Shown here: positions 8,143 to 17,406 of the stretch, piece by piece
Numbering within the stretch: position 1 is the stretch's first letter
Layout: every line of letters starts with the position of its first letter
Assembly (NCBI GenBank): GCA_018267315.1
Contig: JAFDYS010000009.1
Coordinates: 1-64,000, forward strand
From: Bacteroidota bacterium
GTDB taxonomy: Bacteria; Bacteroidota; Bacteroidia; Chitinophagales; UBA10324
Direction of reading: 5' to 3'
DNA length: 64,000 nt
Made by a program: the position numbers and the translations under genes
Notes under the pieces: generated by a model
Seen by the model: the letters and a program-made list of their open reading frames with translations, nothing else
Database searches by the model: none
Told to the model about the DNA's origin: nothing

Positions 8143-8849
8143 TCTTCGAAGAAACGCTGCAATACAAACACGACATCTCTTCAAAGGATGAACTTCCTTC
8201 TGAATGGAGAACCATTCTCGGCTGGATCGGTAAAGACAAATCCGTTCTCGAAGCGGGTTGCCACACCGGTGATTTCTCGCGCCGCCTGAAGGAAGCCGGT
8301 TGCCGCGTAACCGGTTTGGAGATCAACAGCAGGGCGCTGGATGAAGCGAAGCCCTTTTTGGAAAAAGCCATCTGCGGTGATCTGGAGTCGAAAGAAACCT
8401 GGCAGTTGCTGGAAGGTGAAACGTTTGACGTGATTCTTTTTGAACACGTGCTGGAACATCTTTCCGATCCGTGGCAAATCCTGAAGATAGCGGTCACGCG
8501 GCTGGCGCCGGGCGGACACATCATCATCGCTTTGCCCAACATCAGCAATGCCGAAAACCGTTTCCGCATGCTGTTCGGCCAGTTCGAGTATGCGGAGATC
8601 GGCGTGATGGATAAAACGCACCTCCGTTTCTTCAACCAGAAAACGGCGCGCGAGCTGATCACACAGGCCGGGCTGAAGGTGGATGATTACGCTTCTCCCT
8701 GGCGCGTGAATCCCCTGCGTGAGTTCATAGATCACCTGCCACTGCTGACCTATCTGCGTTTTCTGTTTCCAAAATCACCCCGGAGGAAATCACTTCTTTC
8801 ACGCAATCTCACCGATGTAGTGATGATCTTTAAATGCTCAGTGAAATGA
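8139..8849 (+). CDS. Class I SAM-dependent methyltransferase
   Basis: The 236-residue protein shows motif I VLEAGCHTGDFSRRL (36-50), an acidic residue after LEINSRAL, and FEHVLEHLSDPWQ (101-113), with the GGHIIIALPNISN strand behind it. It uses a GTG start at 8139 that overlaps the TGA of the preceding gene; no closer ATG keeps the N-terminus. GC content rises sharply from this gene on compared with the genes before it. It is a sugar or glycan methyltransferase by context; substrate unknown. Confidence 0.78.
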   Translation: MIFEETLQYKHDISSKDELPSEWRTILGWIGKDKSVLEAGCHTGDFSRRLKEAGCRVTGLEINSRALDEAKPFLEKAICGDLESKETWQLLEGETFDVILFEHVLEHLSDPWQILKIAVTRLAPGGHIIIALPNISNAENRFRMLFGQFEYAEIGVMDKTHLRFFNQKTARELITQAGLKVDDYASPWRVNPLREFIDHLPLLTYLRFLFPKSPRRKSLLSRNLTDVVMIFKCSVK

Positions 8850-8869
8850 GCGGGCGTAATCAATTATAA

Positions 8870-9889
8870 ATGGCCGGCACGGATTCACCACTCCTCTCCA
8901 TCATCATCGTCAACTACCATGAGGAGCAATTCCTCGTTCCCCTGCTGGAATCGCTGCAGCAATACGAACCGGCACTTTCCAGAGAAGTGCTCATCCTCGA
9001 TAACCAATCCCGCACGCCTGTTGCGGAACTGCTTCAAAACAAGTTTGATGATGTAACGGTGCTGCCGCAAAGCGGCAATGAAGGGTTCGGCAGAACGAAT
9101 AATGCCGGCATGCAACGGGCCAACGGAAAGTACCTGCTGCTGATGAATCCGGATATGCTGCTGGAGAGTTCCTGTATTTCACATGCCCTGCAATTCCTGG
9201 AACAACATGCCCATCAGCGGATCGGCGCCATAGGTGTGCGACTGAAAAACCCTGACGGCAGTTTCCAGAGAAGTTTTTTTCAATTGGCCGCTTCCATCAA
9301 AAAAAACCTGCAGCTCAATCCCGTTTACTTCAAACTTTTCGGAAACAGAATTAAGGATCACGCGCGGAAGCTGGATGAGCAAATGCATGAAACGGTTTCC
9401 CATGCTCCCTGGCTGTGTGGCGCTTTCCTCTTGATGAAACGAGAAACCGTATTACAGGAACGGTTCTTCTTTGATGAAGATTTCTTTCTTTACTCCGAAG
9501 ACTGCGAACTCGGGCACCGGATGCGGCAACGCGGATACGCTCTCCTGTATTTGCCCGGTGAATCCATTCTGCATTTCGGCGGCGGCAGCATGCCTCACCT
9601 GAAACGGTTTGAACAGCTCACCATCAGCGAATGGCTCTGCATGATGAAGGTGCATGGTAAATTCTATTTCCTGTGCAATCAGTTGCTGCTGGCCTGCAAC
9701 CTGGTCATGCAATCCATGCTGGATTCACGAAATCATTTGTTCCGAAAAAACAGTTATCACGACAAGCGTGAGAAAGTTTATCGCCAAAAAATGTGGCGCT
9801 TGTGGAAGCAATTTACTTTTATGATACTGCTTCGTTACAAGAGCAATCCTTCATCAGGGAAAACCATGTTGAAATATACCGGGGAATGA
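8870..9889 (+). CDS. Glycosyltransferase family 2 protein, rhamnosyltransferase-like
   Basis: A 339-residue GT2 enzyme with SIIIVNYHEEQFL, ILDNQS (42-47), the NEGFGRTNNAG segment (70-80) and NPDM (93-96) replacing the usual DXD. The pattern N-x-GF-x-x-x-N-N-x-G followed by NPD is characteristic of rhamnosyltransferase-like GT2 members (WbbL type). The C-terminal region is basic and hydrophobic and may touch the membrane. The stop overlaps the next gene's ATG (ATGA at 9886). The sugar transferred cannot be fixed by eye. Confidence 0.85.
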   Translation: MAGTDSPLLSIIIVNYHEEQFLVPLLESLQQYEPALSREVLILDNQSRTPVAELLQNKFDDVTVLPQSGNEGFGRTNNAGMQRANGKYLLLMNPDMLLESSCISHALQFLEQHAHQRIGAIGVRLKNPDGSFQRSFFQLAASIKKNLQLNPVYFKLFGNRIKDHARKLDEQMHETVSHAPWLCGAFLLMKRETVLQERFFFDEDFFLYSEDCELGHRMRQRGYALLYLPGESILHFGGGSMPHLKRFEQLTISEWLCMMKVHGKFYFLCNQLLLACNLVMQSMLDSRNHLFRKNSYHDKREKVYRQKMWRLWKQFTFMILLRYKSNPSSGKTMLKYTGE

Positions 9890-10965
9890 ACTGGAGTTCC
9901 AAAATCAAATCCTTGTGGGGTGAAAAACAAACCAGGGTGAGCATAGATGAACTCATTTCGGAAATGACTGCGGTGCGCGCCAAAAGTTCGCTGCTCGCTT
10001 TTACGGGTAAGCCATACGGAAACGACTGGCGCGGAATGTATAACGGCGCGGTCGCGCTTTTCCCCGGAGCACTGGTGGCCGTCCCGCACCGGCAATCCAA
10101 AAATATTTTTTCAGAAGATGACCTGAAAAAAATCAGCCATACAATTTCAGATCTGAAGTTTGAGCGCATTGTGTTCAGCGGTTATGCGGAATGTCTGAAA
10201 GAGTTGTTGCTTTCAATACACAAACATGCACCGGCTCCGCTCAGGGATCACATCTTTCTTACACACCACGGCTCTCTTTCTTCGCACGGAGAAATCCCGG
10301 TTCATGCCAGCCATCTTCATGAAATCATGGGGCTGAACCAGCATGGAATCATCCGTCGGCTCGGATTCTTTAAGAAAGGGCTTGCCGAAACGCTCAATAA
10401 AATCACCGGCATTGATTCTCACTTCCTCATCAACATCGGCAATGAAAACGACGGGGTGAAGACGCAAACTCTGAGCGGCCTGCACGCGGGTGTTTTCACG
10501 CACAACTCCTTCCGTAAAAATTTACACAACCAGGTAGCCGCGGCGCTCATGCTCGAACAGGCCACCGTGCACGTGCATGACGATCATGATTTTGAATACC
10601 TGAACAGCGCCGGCCGGTTGAGGGCTCATCCCTTCACGGAATCGTATGATGATTTCCTGAAAGTGCTTGGTAGCATGTCGCTGAATTTTTATGTAACCTT
10701 CAGCGAATGTTACGGGCTGGTGATCGCGGAAAGTTTGTCGCTCGGCGTGCCCTGCCTCGCCTCCAACAGCAGCGGCTTTTTTGATTACGATGAGTTTCTT
10801 GCCAGGTCGCTGGTGGTGGAGGAGTATGACAACTCAGAAGCGATTTTCAGAAAAGCGCAGGAAGCGCTTGCGAACCGGAAAGCGATCGCCGCCCGCGGCA
10901 ACGAATATGTTAAAAAACTCAACGCCATGGCCCGCGGTAAACTCCACGATTTCCTGAACAGCTGA
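9886..10965 (+). CDS. Glycosyltransferase, GT-B fold (GT4-like)
   Basis: The frame is open further upstream, with a GTG at 9793, but ATG 9886 gives the standard four-base ATGA overlap and a 359-residue product, so I take it as the start. The C-terminal half has the GT4 donor-site pattern FSECYGLVIAESLSLGVPCLA around residues 270-290, including the Glu-x7-Glu pair. The N-terminal domain is poorly conserved, as is usual for acceptor domains. It ends three bases before the next ATG, so it is cotranscribed. A cytoplasmic glycan transferase; specificity unknown. Confidence 0.75.
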   Translation: MNWSSKIKSLWGEKQTRVSIDELISEMTAVRAKSSLLAFTGKPYGNDWRGMYNGAVALFPGALVAVPHRQSKNIFSEDDLKKISHTISDLKFERIVFSGYAECLKELLLSIHKHAPAPLRDHIFLTHHGSLSSHGEIPVHASHLHEIMGLNQHGIIRRLGFFKKGLAETLNKITGIDSHFLINIGNENDGVKTQTLSGLHAGVFTHNSFRKNLHNQVAAALMLEQATVHVHDDHDFEYLNSAGRLRAHPFTESYDDFLKVLGSMSLNFYVTFSECYGLVIAESLSLGVPCLASNSSGFFDYDEFLARSLVVEEYDNSEAIFRKAQEALANRKAIAARGNEYVKKLNAMARGKLHDFLNS

Positions 10966-10968
10966 TTA

Positions 10969-11733
10969 ATGGGTCTCAAAAAATTTCTGCAGAAGATCTA
11001 CTTGTGGCCCCTCCTGCCGCCGGAGCGCGTGAATTTCTACCAGGAAAAAATACGCCGCGCCGAGTGGGAAGCGGTGAAGCCCTTCATTAAACCGCATTCC
11101 TCATTTCTTGATGTGGGCTGCGGTGCCGGATACAACCTGAGAGCCGCCGCGGAAGAACTGCACTGCGCCATTCAGGGCATTGATCCGCAGCCGGGCGCTC
11201 ACGGCGTGGGGCGGTACTCCTCTGAAAGTCTTGTTTCATTACCGGTAGATCAGGGCGTGGCGGAAAAACTGCCGTATGCGGATGAGCAATTCGATGTGGT
11301 TTTCTCCTCTCACGTACTCGAACATGTCAACAGCATACCTCAGTCACTGTACGAAATGAAACGCGTGCTGAAAGAGGACGGTACACTCATCATCGGCATG
11401 CCCACCTCCGCCATGGCGTTGACGGGAATGATCACGCAAATCGTTCTTACCACGCACATGAGGTGGTATGAGTTTCTGAGGCAACCTTCCTTTTCAAAAA
11501 TGAAATTCCTTTTCCTTCCGCACTCACACAGCAAAGAAGACAGGACTGTTCTTTATGACGTGATAAACTACACGGCGGCAAAATGGGAATCGCATCTTAG
11601 CGATCTTTTTGTGATCAGACAACGGATTTTTCCCGCGCTGTATCCTTATCCTGATTTCCGCCAACCCTTCAATCTGAAAAAACTGAAGAACACCGGCAGC
11701 AGCGTATTTTTCATCTGTTCGAAAAAAGCATGA
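10969..11733 (+). CDS. Class I SAM-dependent methyltransferase
   Basis: The 254-residue protein carries motif I FLDVGCGAGYN (46-56), the SSHVLEHVNSIPQSLYEM segment and the KEDGTLIIGMP strand that follow in Methyltransf_11 proteins. No signal peptide. It starts three bases after the previous stop, and its TGA overlaps the ATG of the following glycosyltransferase. Together with the four other methyltransferases of the locus it points to a heavily O-methylated glycan. Substrate unknown. Confidence 0.8.
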   Translation: MGLKKFLQKIYLWPLLPPERVNFYQEKIRRAEWEAVKPFIKPHSSFLDVGCGAGYNLRAAAEELHCAIQGIDPQPGAHGVGRYSSESLVSLPVDQGVAEKLPYADEQFDVVFSSHVLEHVNSIPQSLYEMKRVLKEDGTLIIGMPTSAMALTGMITQIVLTTHMRWYEFLRQPSFSKMKFLFLPHSHSKEDRTVLYDVINYTAAKWESHLSDLFVIRQRIFPALYPYPDFRQPFNLKKLKNTGSSVFFICSKKA

Positions 11734-12866
11734 ACGTCCTTCACGTCATTCCCTCATTGAAAAAAGGCGGCGCCGAACGGCTGGTGCTCGACATCTGCCG
11801 CGAATTGCAACGCAGGGAATCCATGCAGGTGAAGCTGCTGTTGCTGCATGATGAGAATGAATTCCGCTATCTGTCAGAGCCGCTTTCCGTGGAAGTCACT
11901 TCGTCATGCTACCGGCGCCACGTACTGAGAAATGCTGACGCTGATTTTGGCGACTACCGCCGGCTGGCTGATGTTTTCAAACCGGATGTGATTCACACCC
12001 ATCTTTTTGAAGCGGAGTTTTTCACCCGCCACTGCCTGTTTGCGGGCGTGAAATACATCACGCACCTGCATGATAACATGGCGCAGTTTGAACCATTCGG
12101 CATGGCCACGCTGCTCCATAAAACACGATTCACCAACTGGCTGGAGAAGCGTGATCTCATCAGGGCTTACCGGTCGTGTGGCAATTCATTCATTGCAAAT
12201 TCTGAAGACACAGCTGCCTATTTCCATCAAAGACTTCCGGCCGATTTGACAAACAGGATAAACGTGCTGGATAATGCCATTGCCCTCGACCGGTTCCGGT
12301 TCATGGTGCGGCAGGCGCCGGCGGAAGAAATCAAATTGGTATCCACCGGCAGTCTGGTTCCCAAAAAGAATCACAGGTTTTTGATCAACGTGGTTTCAGC
12401 ACTGAAGTCCATGAAACAGAACGTGAAGCTGACCATATTGGGCGACGGCCCGCTGCATCAAACGCTTGCACAGGAAATTGCCGCCGCGGGCCTGCAGGAT
12501 GAAATCACACTGGCCGGCAAGGTGGATGATGTGGCCCAATACCTCTATGCGGCCCATGTATATGTGCATCCTGCTACCTACGAGCCGTTCGGGTTGGCCA
12601 TTGTGGAAGCCATGGCAACGGGGCTTCCGGTGGTTTGCCTTGACGGAAAAGGAAACCGGGGCATTGTGGATGATGGCGTGAACGGGTACATGTTGAAGGA
12701 GCCCGATCCGAAACGGTTTGCAGAGAAGATCAGCCGCATGGCCATAGACAAAGAAGTGTATGCCACTTTCAGTATAAACGCAGGAACAAAAGCGCGGCGG
12801 TTCAGTATAACAGACTACACGGACAAGCTGGTTTCCCTCTACGAAAATCTTTTTTCGCGTCGGTGA
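11730..12866 (+). CDS. Glycosyltransferase family 4 protein
   Basis: A 378-residue GT-B enzyme. The N-terminus NVLHVIPSLKKGGAERLVL is the GT4 glycine-rich acceptor loop; the C-terminal domain has LVSTGSLVPKKNH, ILGDGPL and the donor-site pattern YEPFGLAIVEAMATGLPVV near residue 285, with the two conserved Glu. It overlaps the upstream methyltransferase by ATGA. These enzymes are retaining transferases that use nucleotide sugars in the cytoplasm. The donor cannot be predicted. Confidence 0.88.
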   Translation: MNVLHVIPSLKKGGAERLVLDICRELQRRESMQVKLLLLHDENEFRYLSEPLSVEVTSSCYRRHVLRNADADFGDYRRLADVFKPDVIHTHLFEAEFFTRHCLFAGVKYITHLHDNMAQFEPFGMATLLHKTRFTNWLEKRDLIRAYRSCGNSFIANSEDTAAYFHQRLPADLTNRINVLDNAIALDRFRFMVRQAPAEEIKLVSTGSLVPKKNHRFLINVVSALKSMKQNVKLTILGDGPLHQTLAQEIAAAGLQDEITLAGKVDDVAQYLYAAHVYVHPATYEPFGLAIVEAMATGLPVVCLDGKGNRGIVDDGVNGYMLKEPDPKRFAEKISRMAIDKEVYATFSINAGTKARRFSITDYTDKLVSLYENLFSRR

Positions 12867-12899
12867 GGACTTGAATAGATTTGACGCCGCATTACTATT

Positions 12900-14027
12900 G
12901 TGAGCACCCCGGTATCGCGCCCCATGATGAATGAATCCCACTCCCTGAAAAACTCCGAGAAGGGAAAAAACTTCGGGTTGGATGCCATGCGCGCCATGGC
13001 CATCATTCTCGTGCTGGTTTGCCATTCGGGATTGCAGTCGCCGCTGATGTATTACCTCGGGTTTTACGGGGTGGAATTGTTCTTCGTGCTGAGCGGCTTC
13101 CTCATTGGGCAGATCATCATCCGTGATGTGCTGCAGAAACCATCTACCAAAAGTCTGATCACATTTTATCAGCGCCGTTGGCTGCGCACGTTGCCGCTCT
13201 ACTACATGGTGCTGCTGTTGCTGGTGTTTCACAAAACATTCGGAAGCCAGGCGCCGCCCAACTCATGGTATTACTTTTTTTTCGTTCAGAATTTCTCTGA
13301 CTCCGTCGAACACTTCTTCGCGCCGTCGTGGAGTTTGTCCATTGAAGAGTGGTCTTACCTGATCATTCCGCTGGTGCTGATCATGCTTCCGGTGCGCAAA
13401 TATTCCGGTAATACCATCATGATATTTTGTGTGGCATGGGCCGCCCTGATTCTCATTGCGCGGTACTATCCCATTACGAAGCCGGTACCGGAATATGAAT
13501 CCGAAATCAGGAAGAACATCCCATTGCGTCTCGATGCCATTATCTACGGCTTTGCCATGGCTAACATCAAGATCCACTATCCCAAATTTTTCAACCGCCT
13601 GAGCAGCGCCAAAGTATTTGCGGCTTCGGTCATCATCTTTCTCATCCTGAACATTTATATCGGTAACACCCTTGTTTATGATTTCGTGGGCGCCAAAACG
13701 ATTCCCGGAACAATCGGCTTTACGCTGGTGGGCATTCTCATCAGTCTGTGGGTGCCATTTCTCAATGATCACTGGTTTGTGAGAAAGATCGGCAACTTCA
13801 GTCCGGCGAAAGCGGTATTCGGTCACGTGAGCCAGTACTCCTATTGCCTGTACCTGGTTCATTACACCGTGTTCGGAATCATCATCACCTACACCACTCT
13901 TTCGATGCACTGGTTCATTCAGTTCGTGCTGGCGCTCATTATTATTTTCATGATTTCAGCCGCATCGTATTATTATTTCGAAAAACCGATTCTTGACTGG
14001 CGCGACCGGAAGATCCGGCTCACCTGA
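12900..14027 (+). CDS. OafA-type membrane acyltransferase (acyltransferase family 3)
   Basis: The 375-residue protein has about ten hydrophobic segments and the landmarks of the acyltransferase-3 family: an early LDAMRAMAIILVLVCHSG with the conserved Arg and His, FVLSGFLIGQIII, RRWLRTLPLYY and PSWSLSIEEWSYLI around residues 141-154. Family members acetylate sugars of lipopolysaccharide, Nod factors or exopolysaccharide, moving the acyl group across the inner membrane. A GTG at 12900 starts the frame; an ATG at 12924 is an alternative. It faces a convergent gene 10 bases downstream. Confidence 0.85.
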   Translation: MSTPVSRPMMNESHSLKNSEKGKNFGLDAMRAMAIILVLVCHSGLQSPLMYYLGFYGVELFFVLSGFLIGQIIIRDVLQKPSTKSLITFYQRRWLRTLPLYYMVLLLLVFHKTFGSQAPPNSWYYFFFVQNFSDSVEHFFAPSWSLSIEEWSYLIIPLVLIMLPVRKYSGNTIMIFCVAWAALILIARYYPITKPVPEYESEIRKNIPLRLDAIIYGFAMANIKIHYPKFFNRLSSAKVFAASVIIFLILNIYIGNTLVYDFVGAKTIPGTIGFTLVGILISLWVPFLNDHWFVRKIGNFSPAKAVFGHVSQYSYCLYLVHYTVFGIIITYTTLSMHWFIQFVLALIIIFMISAASYYYFEKPILDWRDRKIRLT

Positions 14028-14036
14028 GGCGGCGGA

Positions 14037-15110
14037 TTACCTGTGTTCACTGACGAGTCTTACGCTGTGCGCTTCGGCATTGAGGAAAATCGTGCGCGGC
14101 TTCGTTTCTTCAATTGCTTTCACTACGGCATGCGGGGTTAAGTAATTTTCGTAGTACCGCAGAACCTGCGACTGCATTTCTTTGATGACATCATCCGGCA
14201 TTTTAAGAGCCGCGCGCAATACCTCCTCGGGTTGATGAGTTGCCTGATTGAAGAAGAGCGCATTTTGACGATCAGTGAGCGGGGGAATAAAAAGTGAAGC
14301 GTATCCTTCTTCGATAATGGGAATGCATCCGCATGACATGGCTTCGACAATATTGTGGGCCAACGGCATACTCACCCCGGGACAGGCGAGAAAAAAATAA
14401 AACCTCGACAGGTACCTCCTCCATTGTCCCTGCGAAATACTGAATCGCCCGCGGTCAACCAAAATGATCTTTCCTTCTTCATTAATGTCATTCAGTTCAT
14501 CAGCGCCTGAAGGGAGCACCGCTTCATTCATTGAAACGATGCGCTCGTACAATTCAAGCCGGTTAAGAATAGGAAAGGCATTGAATGAAGTGAGATGGTG
14601 ATAGGCATCTTTCCTGAAACTGCCGCCGAAGAACACGCTCCGGTAACGTTTTTCATTTCCGTATCCCACATCCCAGTAGAGATCTTTGTAGAGATAAGGA
14701 TGCATGGCCATCGGGACGAAAAACACCGGGCTATCGGATTTCTCACGGCGGGAAAAGTAGTCGTATGAAAGAAAAGTATGGGCGGTTTCAGGATCATCTT
14801 CAATGATGATGGATGTTTTCTGCGGAGCGCGTGTGCAGAAGAAAACCCCGTCTTCCTTCAGTATCCATTTCGAATACTGTTCAAGGTCGCCGAGGAACCG
14901 ATAATTTCTTTTGATATAAACCGCGTAACCATCAAGCAGAAAAAACTTGACGAAGAGATAGAGGTAGCGCTCAAACTTGTTTTCCTCAAGATTCAGATAC
15001 AGGATCCGCTGCTGTTTCTTCCGCGGCGGCGCAAGCCGCTTACCCGAATTCCGCCACCGATACATCCCGGTCAACACCCTCACCAGATATTTGAGCGTAC
15101 GCCTGACCAT
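14037..15110 (-). CDS. Exostosin-like glycosyltransferase
   Basis: The 357-residue protein has a basic N-terminus, and its C-terminal half contains PGVSMPLAHNIVEAMSCGCIPIIEEGY around residues 243-268, then LFIPPLTD. That pattern matches the donor-binding region of exostosin-family (GT47-like) and related GT-B transferases. It lies on the minus strand against most of the locus, convergent with the acyltransferase gene and divergent from the FemAB-like gene, whose frame runs into its start. Role: glycan synthesis by context; specificity unknown. Confidence 0.6.
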   Translation of the reverse strand: MVRRTLKYLVRVLTGMYRWRNSGKRLAPPRKKQQRILYLNLEENKFERYLYLFVKFFLLDGYAVYIKRNYRFLGDLEQYSKWILKEDGVFFCTRAPQKTSIIIEDDPETAHTFLSYDYFSRREKSDSPVFFVPMAMHPYLYKDLYWDVGYGNEKRYRSVFFGGSFRKDAYHHLTSFNAFPILNRLELYERIVSMNEAVLPSGADELNDINEEGKIILVDRGRFSISQGQWRRYLSRFYFFLACPGVSMPLAHNIVEAMSCGCIPIIEEGYASLFIPPLTDRQNALFFNQATHQPEEVLRAALKMPDDVIKEMQSQVLRYYENYLTPHAVVKAIEETKPRTIFLNAEAHSVRLVSEHR

Positions 15111-15174
15111 GCTGCGGCAAGTTAGTCAGCAACAGGTAAACATCCATTCTCACGCCACCCGTACCTTTGTGAAT

Positions 15175-16131
15175 ATGGTGAAGCCGGCTGACAGCAAAAA
15201 TTATTACCGCATGCATCACTGGCCTGAAGCGCCTTTATTTCATTTGCCGTGGTGGCTGGATGCCGTGTGCGGTAATCAGTGGGAAGTTGTTGAGGTGAAT
15301 CATGGCGATGAACTGAAAGCGTATTACCTCTACGCGCAAAAGAAAGACCGGCTGGGCCTTCACATTTACATGCCGCATCTCACGCAGTTCCTCGGGCCCG
15401 GTTACCGGCTCACGGAATCGGGCATCCGGCAACGGAACAACGAGGAAACAGAAATGCTCGAACAACTGCTTTCTCAATTGCCGGAATGCAGCAGTTTTGA
15501 ATCGAGATGGAATCACCGCTTTCAAAACTGGCTGCCGTTTCACTGGAGAAATTTTCAGCAACGCACCCGATACACCTATGTGCTTCCGGATATTTCTGAC
15601 CCGCAGCAACTGAAAGAAAACTTCAGTGACAAAATCCGTCGTGAAATGGCCAAAGCAGAGAAACAATTCGTGGCTGAAGAAGCGAATGACAGCACTGCCC
15701 TGCTCACGCTCCTTCAGAAAAGTTTCCGCGAAAAGAAAATGAAACTGCCGCTGGAGAAAGATGTTTTAGCGCGGGCATTTTCTGCCGCAGCAGCCAACCA
15801 TGCCGGAAGCATATGGCTGGCAAAGGATGCATCCGGCAAAACCGCTGCGGCCATTTTTGTGGCCTGGGATGCCGGTACTGCGTATTACATCATCGGCGCC
15901 AAGGATGATGCCTTCGGAAACAGCGGCGCCATGAGTTTTTTGTTCTGGACGGCTTTCAACAAATTGAAAAATCGCGTGAAGTCATTTGACTTTGAAGGTT
16001 CGATGATCCGCGGAGTTGAAAATTATTTCCGTTCCTTCGGCGCGGAGCAGAAAGGGTTTTTTGAAATCACGAAAATCAATTCCCCCCTGCTTAAAATGAA
16101 ATCAACCATGAAATCGCTGCTCCGCAAGTGA
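15175..16131 (+). CDS. FemAB/GNAT-like acyltransferase
   Basis: The open frame extends upstream to 14977 but there it overlaps the divergent gene's coding region. ATG 15175 gives a 318-residue product whose start (MVKPADSKNYYRMHHWPEA) leads into FHLPWWLDAV, a usual opening of FemAB-like GNAT proteins. Later features are FLGPGY, KIRREMAKAEKQF, the REKKMKLPL segment, FVAWDAGTAYYIIGA and SFDFEGSMIRGVENYFRSFGA, which match the Acetyltransf_6 fold. Such proteins add an amino acid or acyl group to an amino sugar or peptide. The last 30 bases overlap the convergent glycosyltransferase. Confidence 0.65.
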   Translation: MVKPADSKNYYRMHHWPEAPLFHLPWWLDAVCGNQWEVVEVNHGDELKAYYLYAQKKDRLGLHIYMPHLTQFLGPGYRLTESGIRQRNNEETEMLEQLLSQLPECSSFESRWNHRFQNWLPFHWRNFQQRTRYTYVLPDISDPQQLKENFSDKIRREMAKAEKQFVAEEANDSTALLTLLQKSFREKKMKLPLEKDVLARAFSAAAANHAGSIWLAKDASGKTAAAIFVAWDAGTAYYIIGAKDDAFGNSGAMSFLFWTAFNKLKNRVKSFDFEGSMIRGVENYFRSFGAEQKGFFEITKINSPLLKMKSTMKSLLRK

Positions 16132-17367
16132 CAGCAGTTCCTCCGCGAAGCGCGGATAGTTTTTCGAGGCATCAAATTTTTCTTTCCATGTTTCAAATGC
16201 GGCCTTCCGATACGCCTGCTTTTGCATTGCGCTGAGTTGTCTGTAGCCCGCTATCCGGTTCGCCGCTTCTTTCGCATCAAAATCCTTTGGAATAAGGAAT
16301 CCGTTTTCGTCGTTCACCATTTCGCCGATGCCGCCCACATCAGTTGCCATTACGGGGATGCCGAATGACATGGCTTCCATAAGGACCATCGGCATGCCTT
16401 CATACTCGCTGGTGAGCATGAACAAGTCAACATGTTGCTTAGCGTAGAACTGAAACAAATCATCATTGCTTATATCACCGCGCATTTCCACGCTTATGTT
16501 TGAATGATCCTGTAACACCGCGTGGATGTGCCGTTCCGCTTCTTCCCGGGCGAAGCCGGAGCCGAAGTGTATCCAACGAACCGGAAAGGAAAGATGCCGC
16601 AACACATCGGCGATGAGATGATTCCGTTTCAGCGGCACAAACCGGGAACAACTCACGATCACAAACGTTTCTTCGTTCGACTCAGGATTTGTTCCGGAGA
16701 ACTGTGTTCCAAGCTGCGCGACTTTCAGTTTGGGATGATTAACATACCCAAGTTTTGCCGAAGTATAGGATCGTCCGTTTTCTGATACGTAGTAGCAGCG
16801 ATCCAGGTGCTCTGTGAGAAATTTCCTGAATGGCAGGTATGGCGGCTGATGCCGTTCGAAGTAAACATCCCAGCCATGCGCCCGGGCCACAGCAACGGAT
16901 CCCGTTTGCTTCGCCAGTTGCGCAATGGCGATCGAGCGGAAATCATTCCAGAAAGAGTAATAGATCAGTTCCTTTCCATGCAGTTCATGTTTTCTTATCT
17001 GAGCCGCAATCTGGCGTTTGAGTTTTGCCGCCGCTTGTAAATAGGAAAGCATCGTCTTCAGCATGATGCTGTTCAATTTCATCTTGTACTGTCTTCGCAC
17101 AAACTTCCATTCGTTCCAAAAATGCGGGCTGAAGAGAAAGTGGAATCCGAAGATTTTGTCTGCAAAACTGAGTTGCTGATTCAGATGCGCCGCTCGTACA
17201 TTGGAAGGCAATTCATAGATGAGCTTATTGCTTTTCTCCACTGTAACGAGTAGCAGAATTTCTTCAAAATACTGAGGAAGAAATTTCATTTCATGCTTGA
17301 GGTAGGGCTCATACACTCCGAAGGGGAAGAAGTCAGTGAGTAGGACGAGCGATTTCTTTTTGTGCAC
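16102..17367 (-). CDS. Glycosyltransferase family 4 protein
   Basis: A 421-residue GT-B enzyme. The C-terminal domain has IVSCSRFVPLKRNH, IHFGSGFAREEAERH and TSEYEGMPMVLMEAMSFGIPVMATDVGGIGEMV near residues 317-350, the classic GT4 donor-site region with both Glu residues. The N-terminus (VLLTDFFPFGVYEPYLKHEM) fits the acceptor domain. Minus strand; its 3' end overlaps the FemAB-like gene by 30 bases and its start lies 39 bases from divergent hisH. Substrate unknown. Confidence 0.85.
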   Translation of the reverse strand: MHKKKSLVLLTDFFPFGVYEPYLKHEMKFLPQYFEEILLLVTVEKSNKLIYELPSNVRAAHLNQQLSFADKIFGFHFLFSPHFWNEWKFVRRQYKMKLNSIMLKTMLSYLQAAAKLKRQIAAQIRKHELHGKELIYYSFWNDFRSIAIAQLAKQTGSVAVARAHGWDVYFERHQPPYLPFRKFLTEHLDRCYYVSENGRSYTSAKLGYVNHPKLKVAQLGTQFSGTNPESNEETFVIVSCSRFVPLKRNHLIADVLRHLSFPVRWIHFGSGFAREEAERHIHAVLQDHSNISVEMRGDISNDDLFQFYAKQHVDLFMLTSEYEGMPMVLMEAMSFGIPVMATDVGGIGEMVNDENGFLIPKDFDAKEAANRIAGYRQLSAMQKQAYRKAAFETWKEKFDASKNYPRFAEELLSLAEQRFHG

Positions 17368-17406
17368 GAAATGAACCTATCTTGGCAAATGTAAAAAAGC
17401 AGGAAG

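Noticed and set aside
12396..13232. A 278-codon minus-strand frame over the GT4 and acyltransferase genes
   Set aside because: It crosses two well-supported plus-strand genes and its His/Gln-rich sequence has no family features.
17359..17385. Promoter-like TTTG and TATCTTGG before hisH
   Set aside because: The spacer is only 15 and the -7 element has a mismatch; too weak to list.
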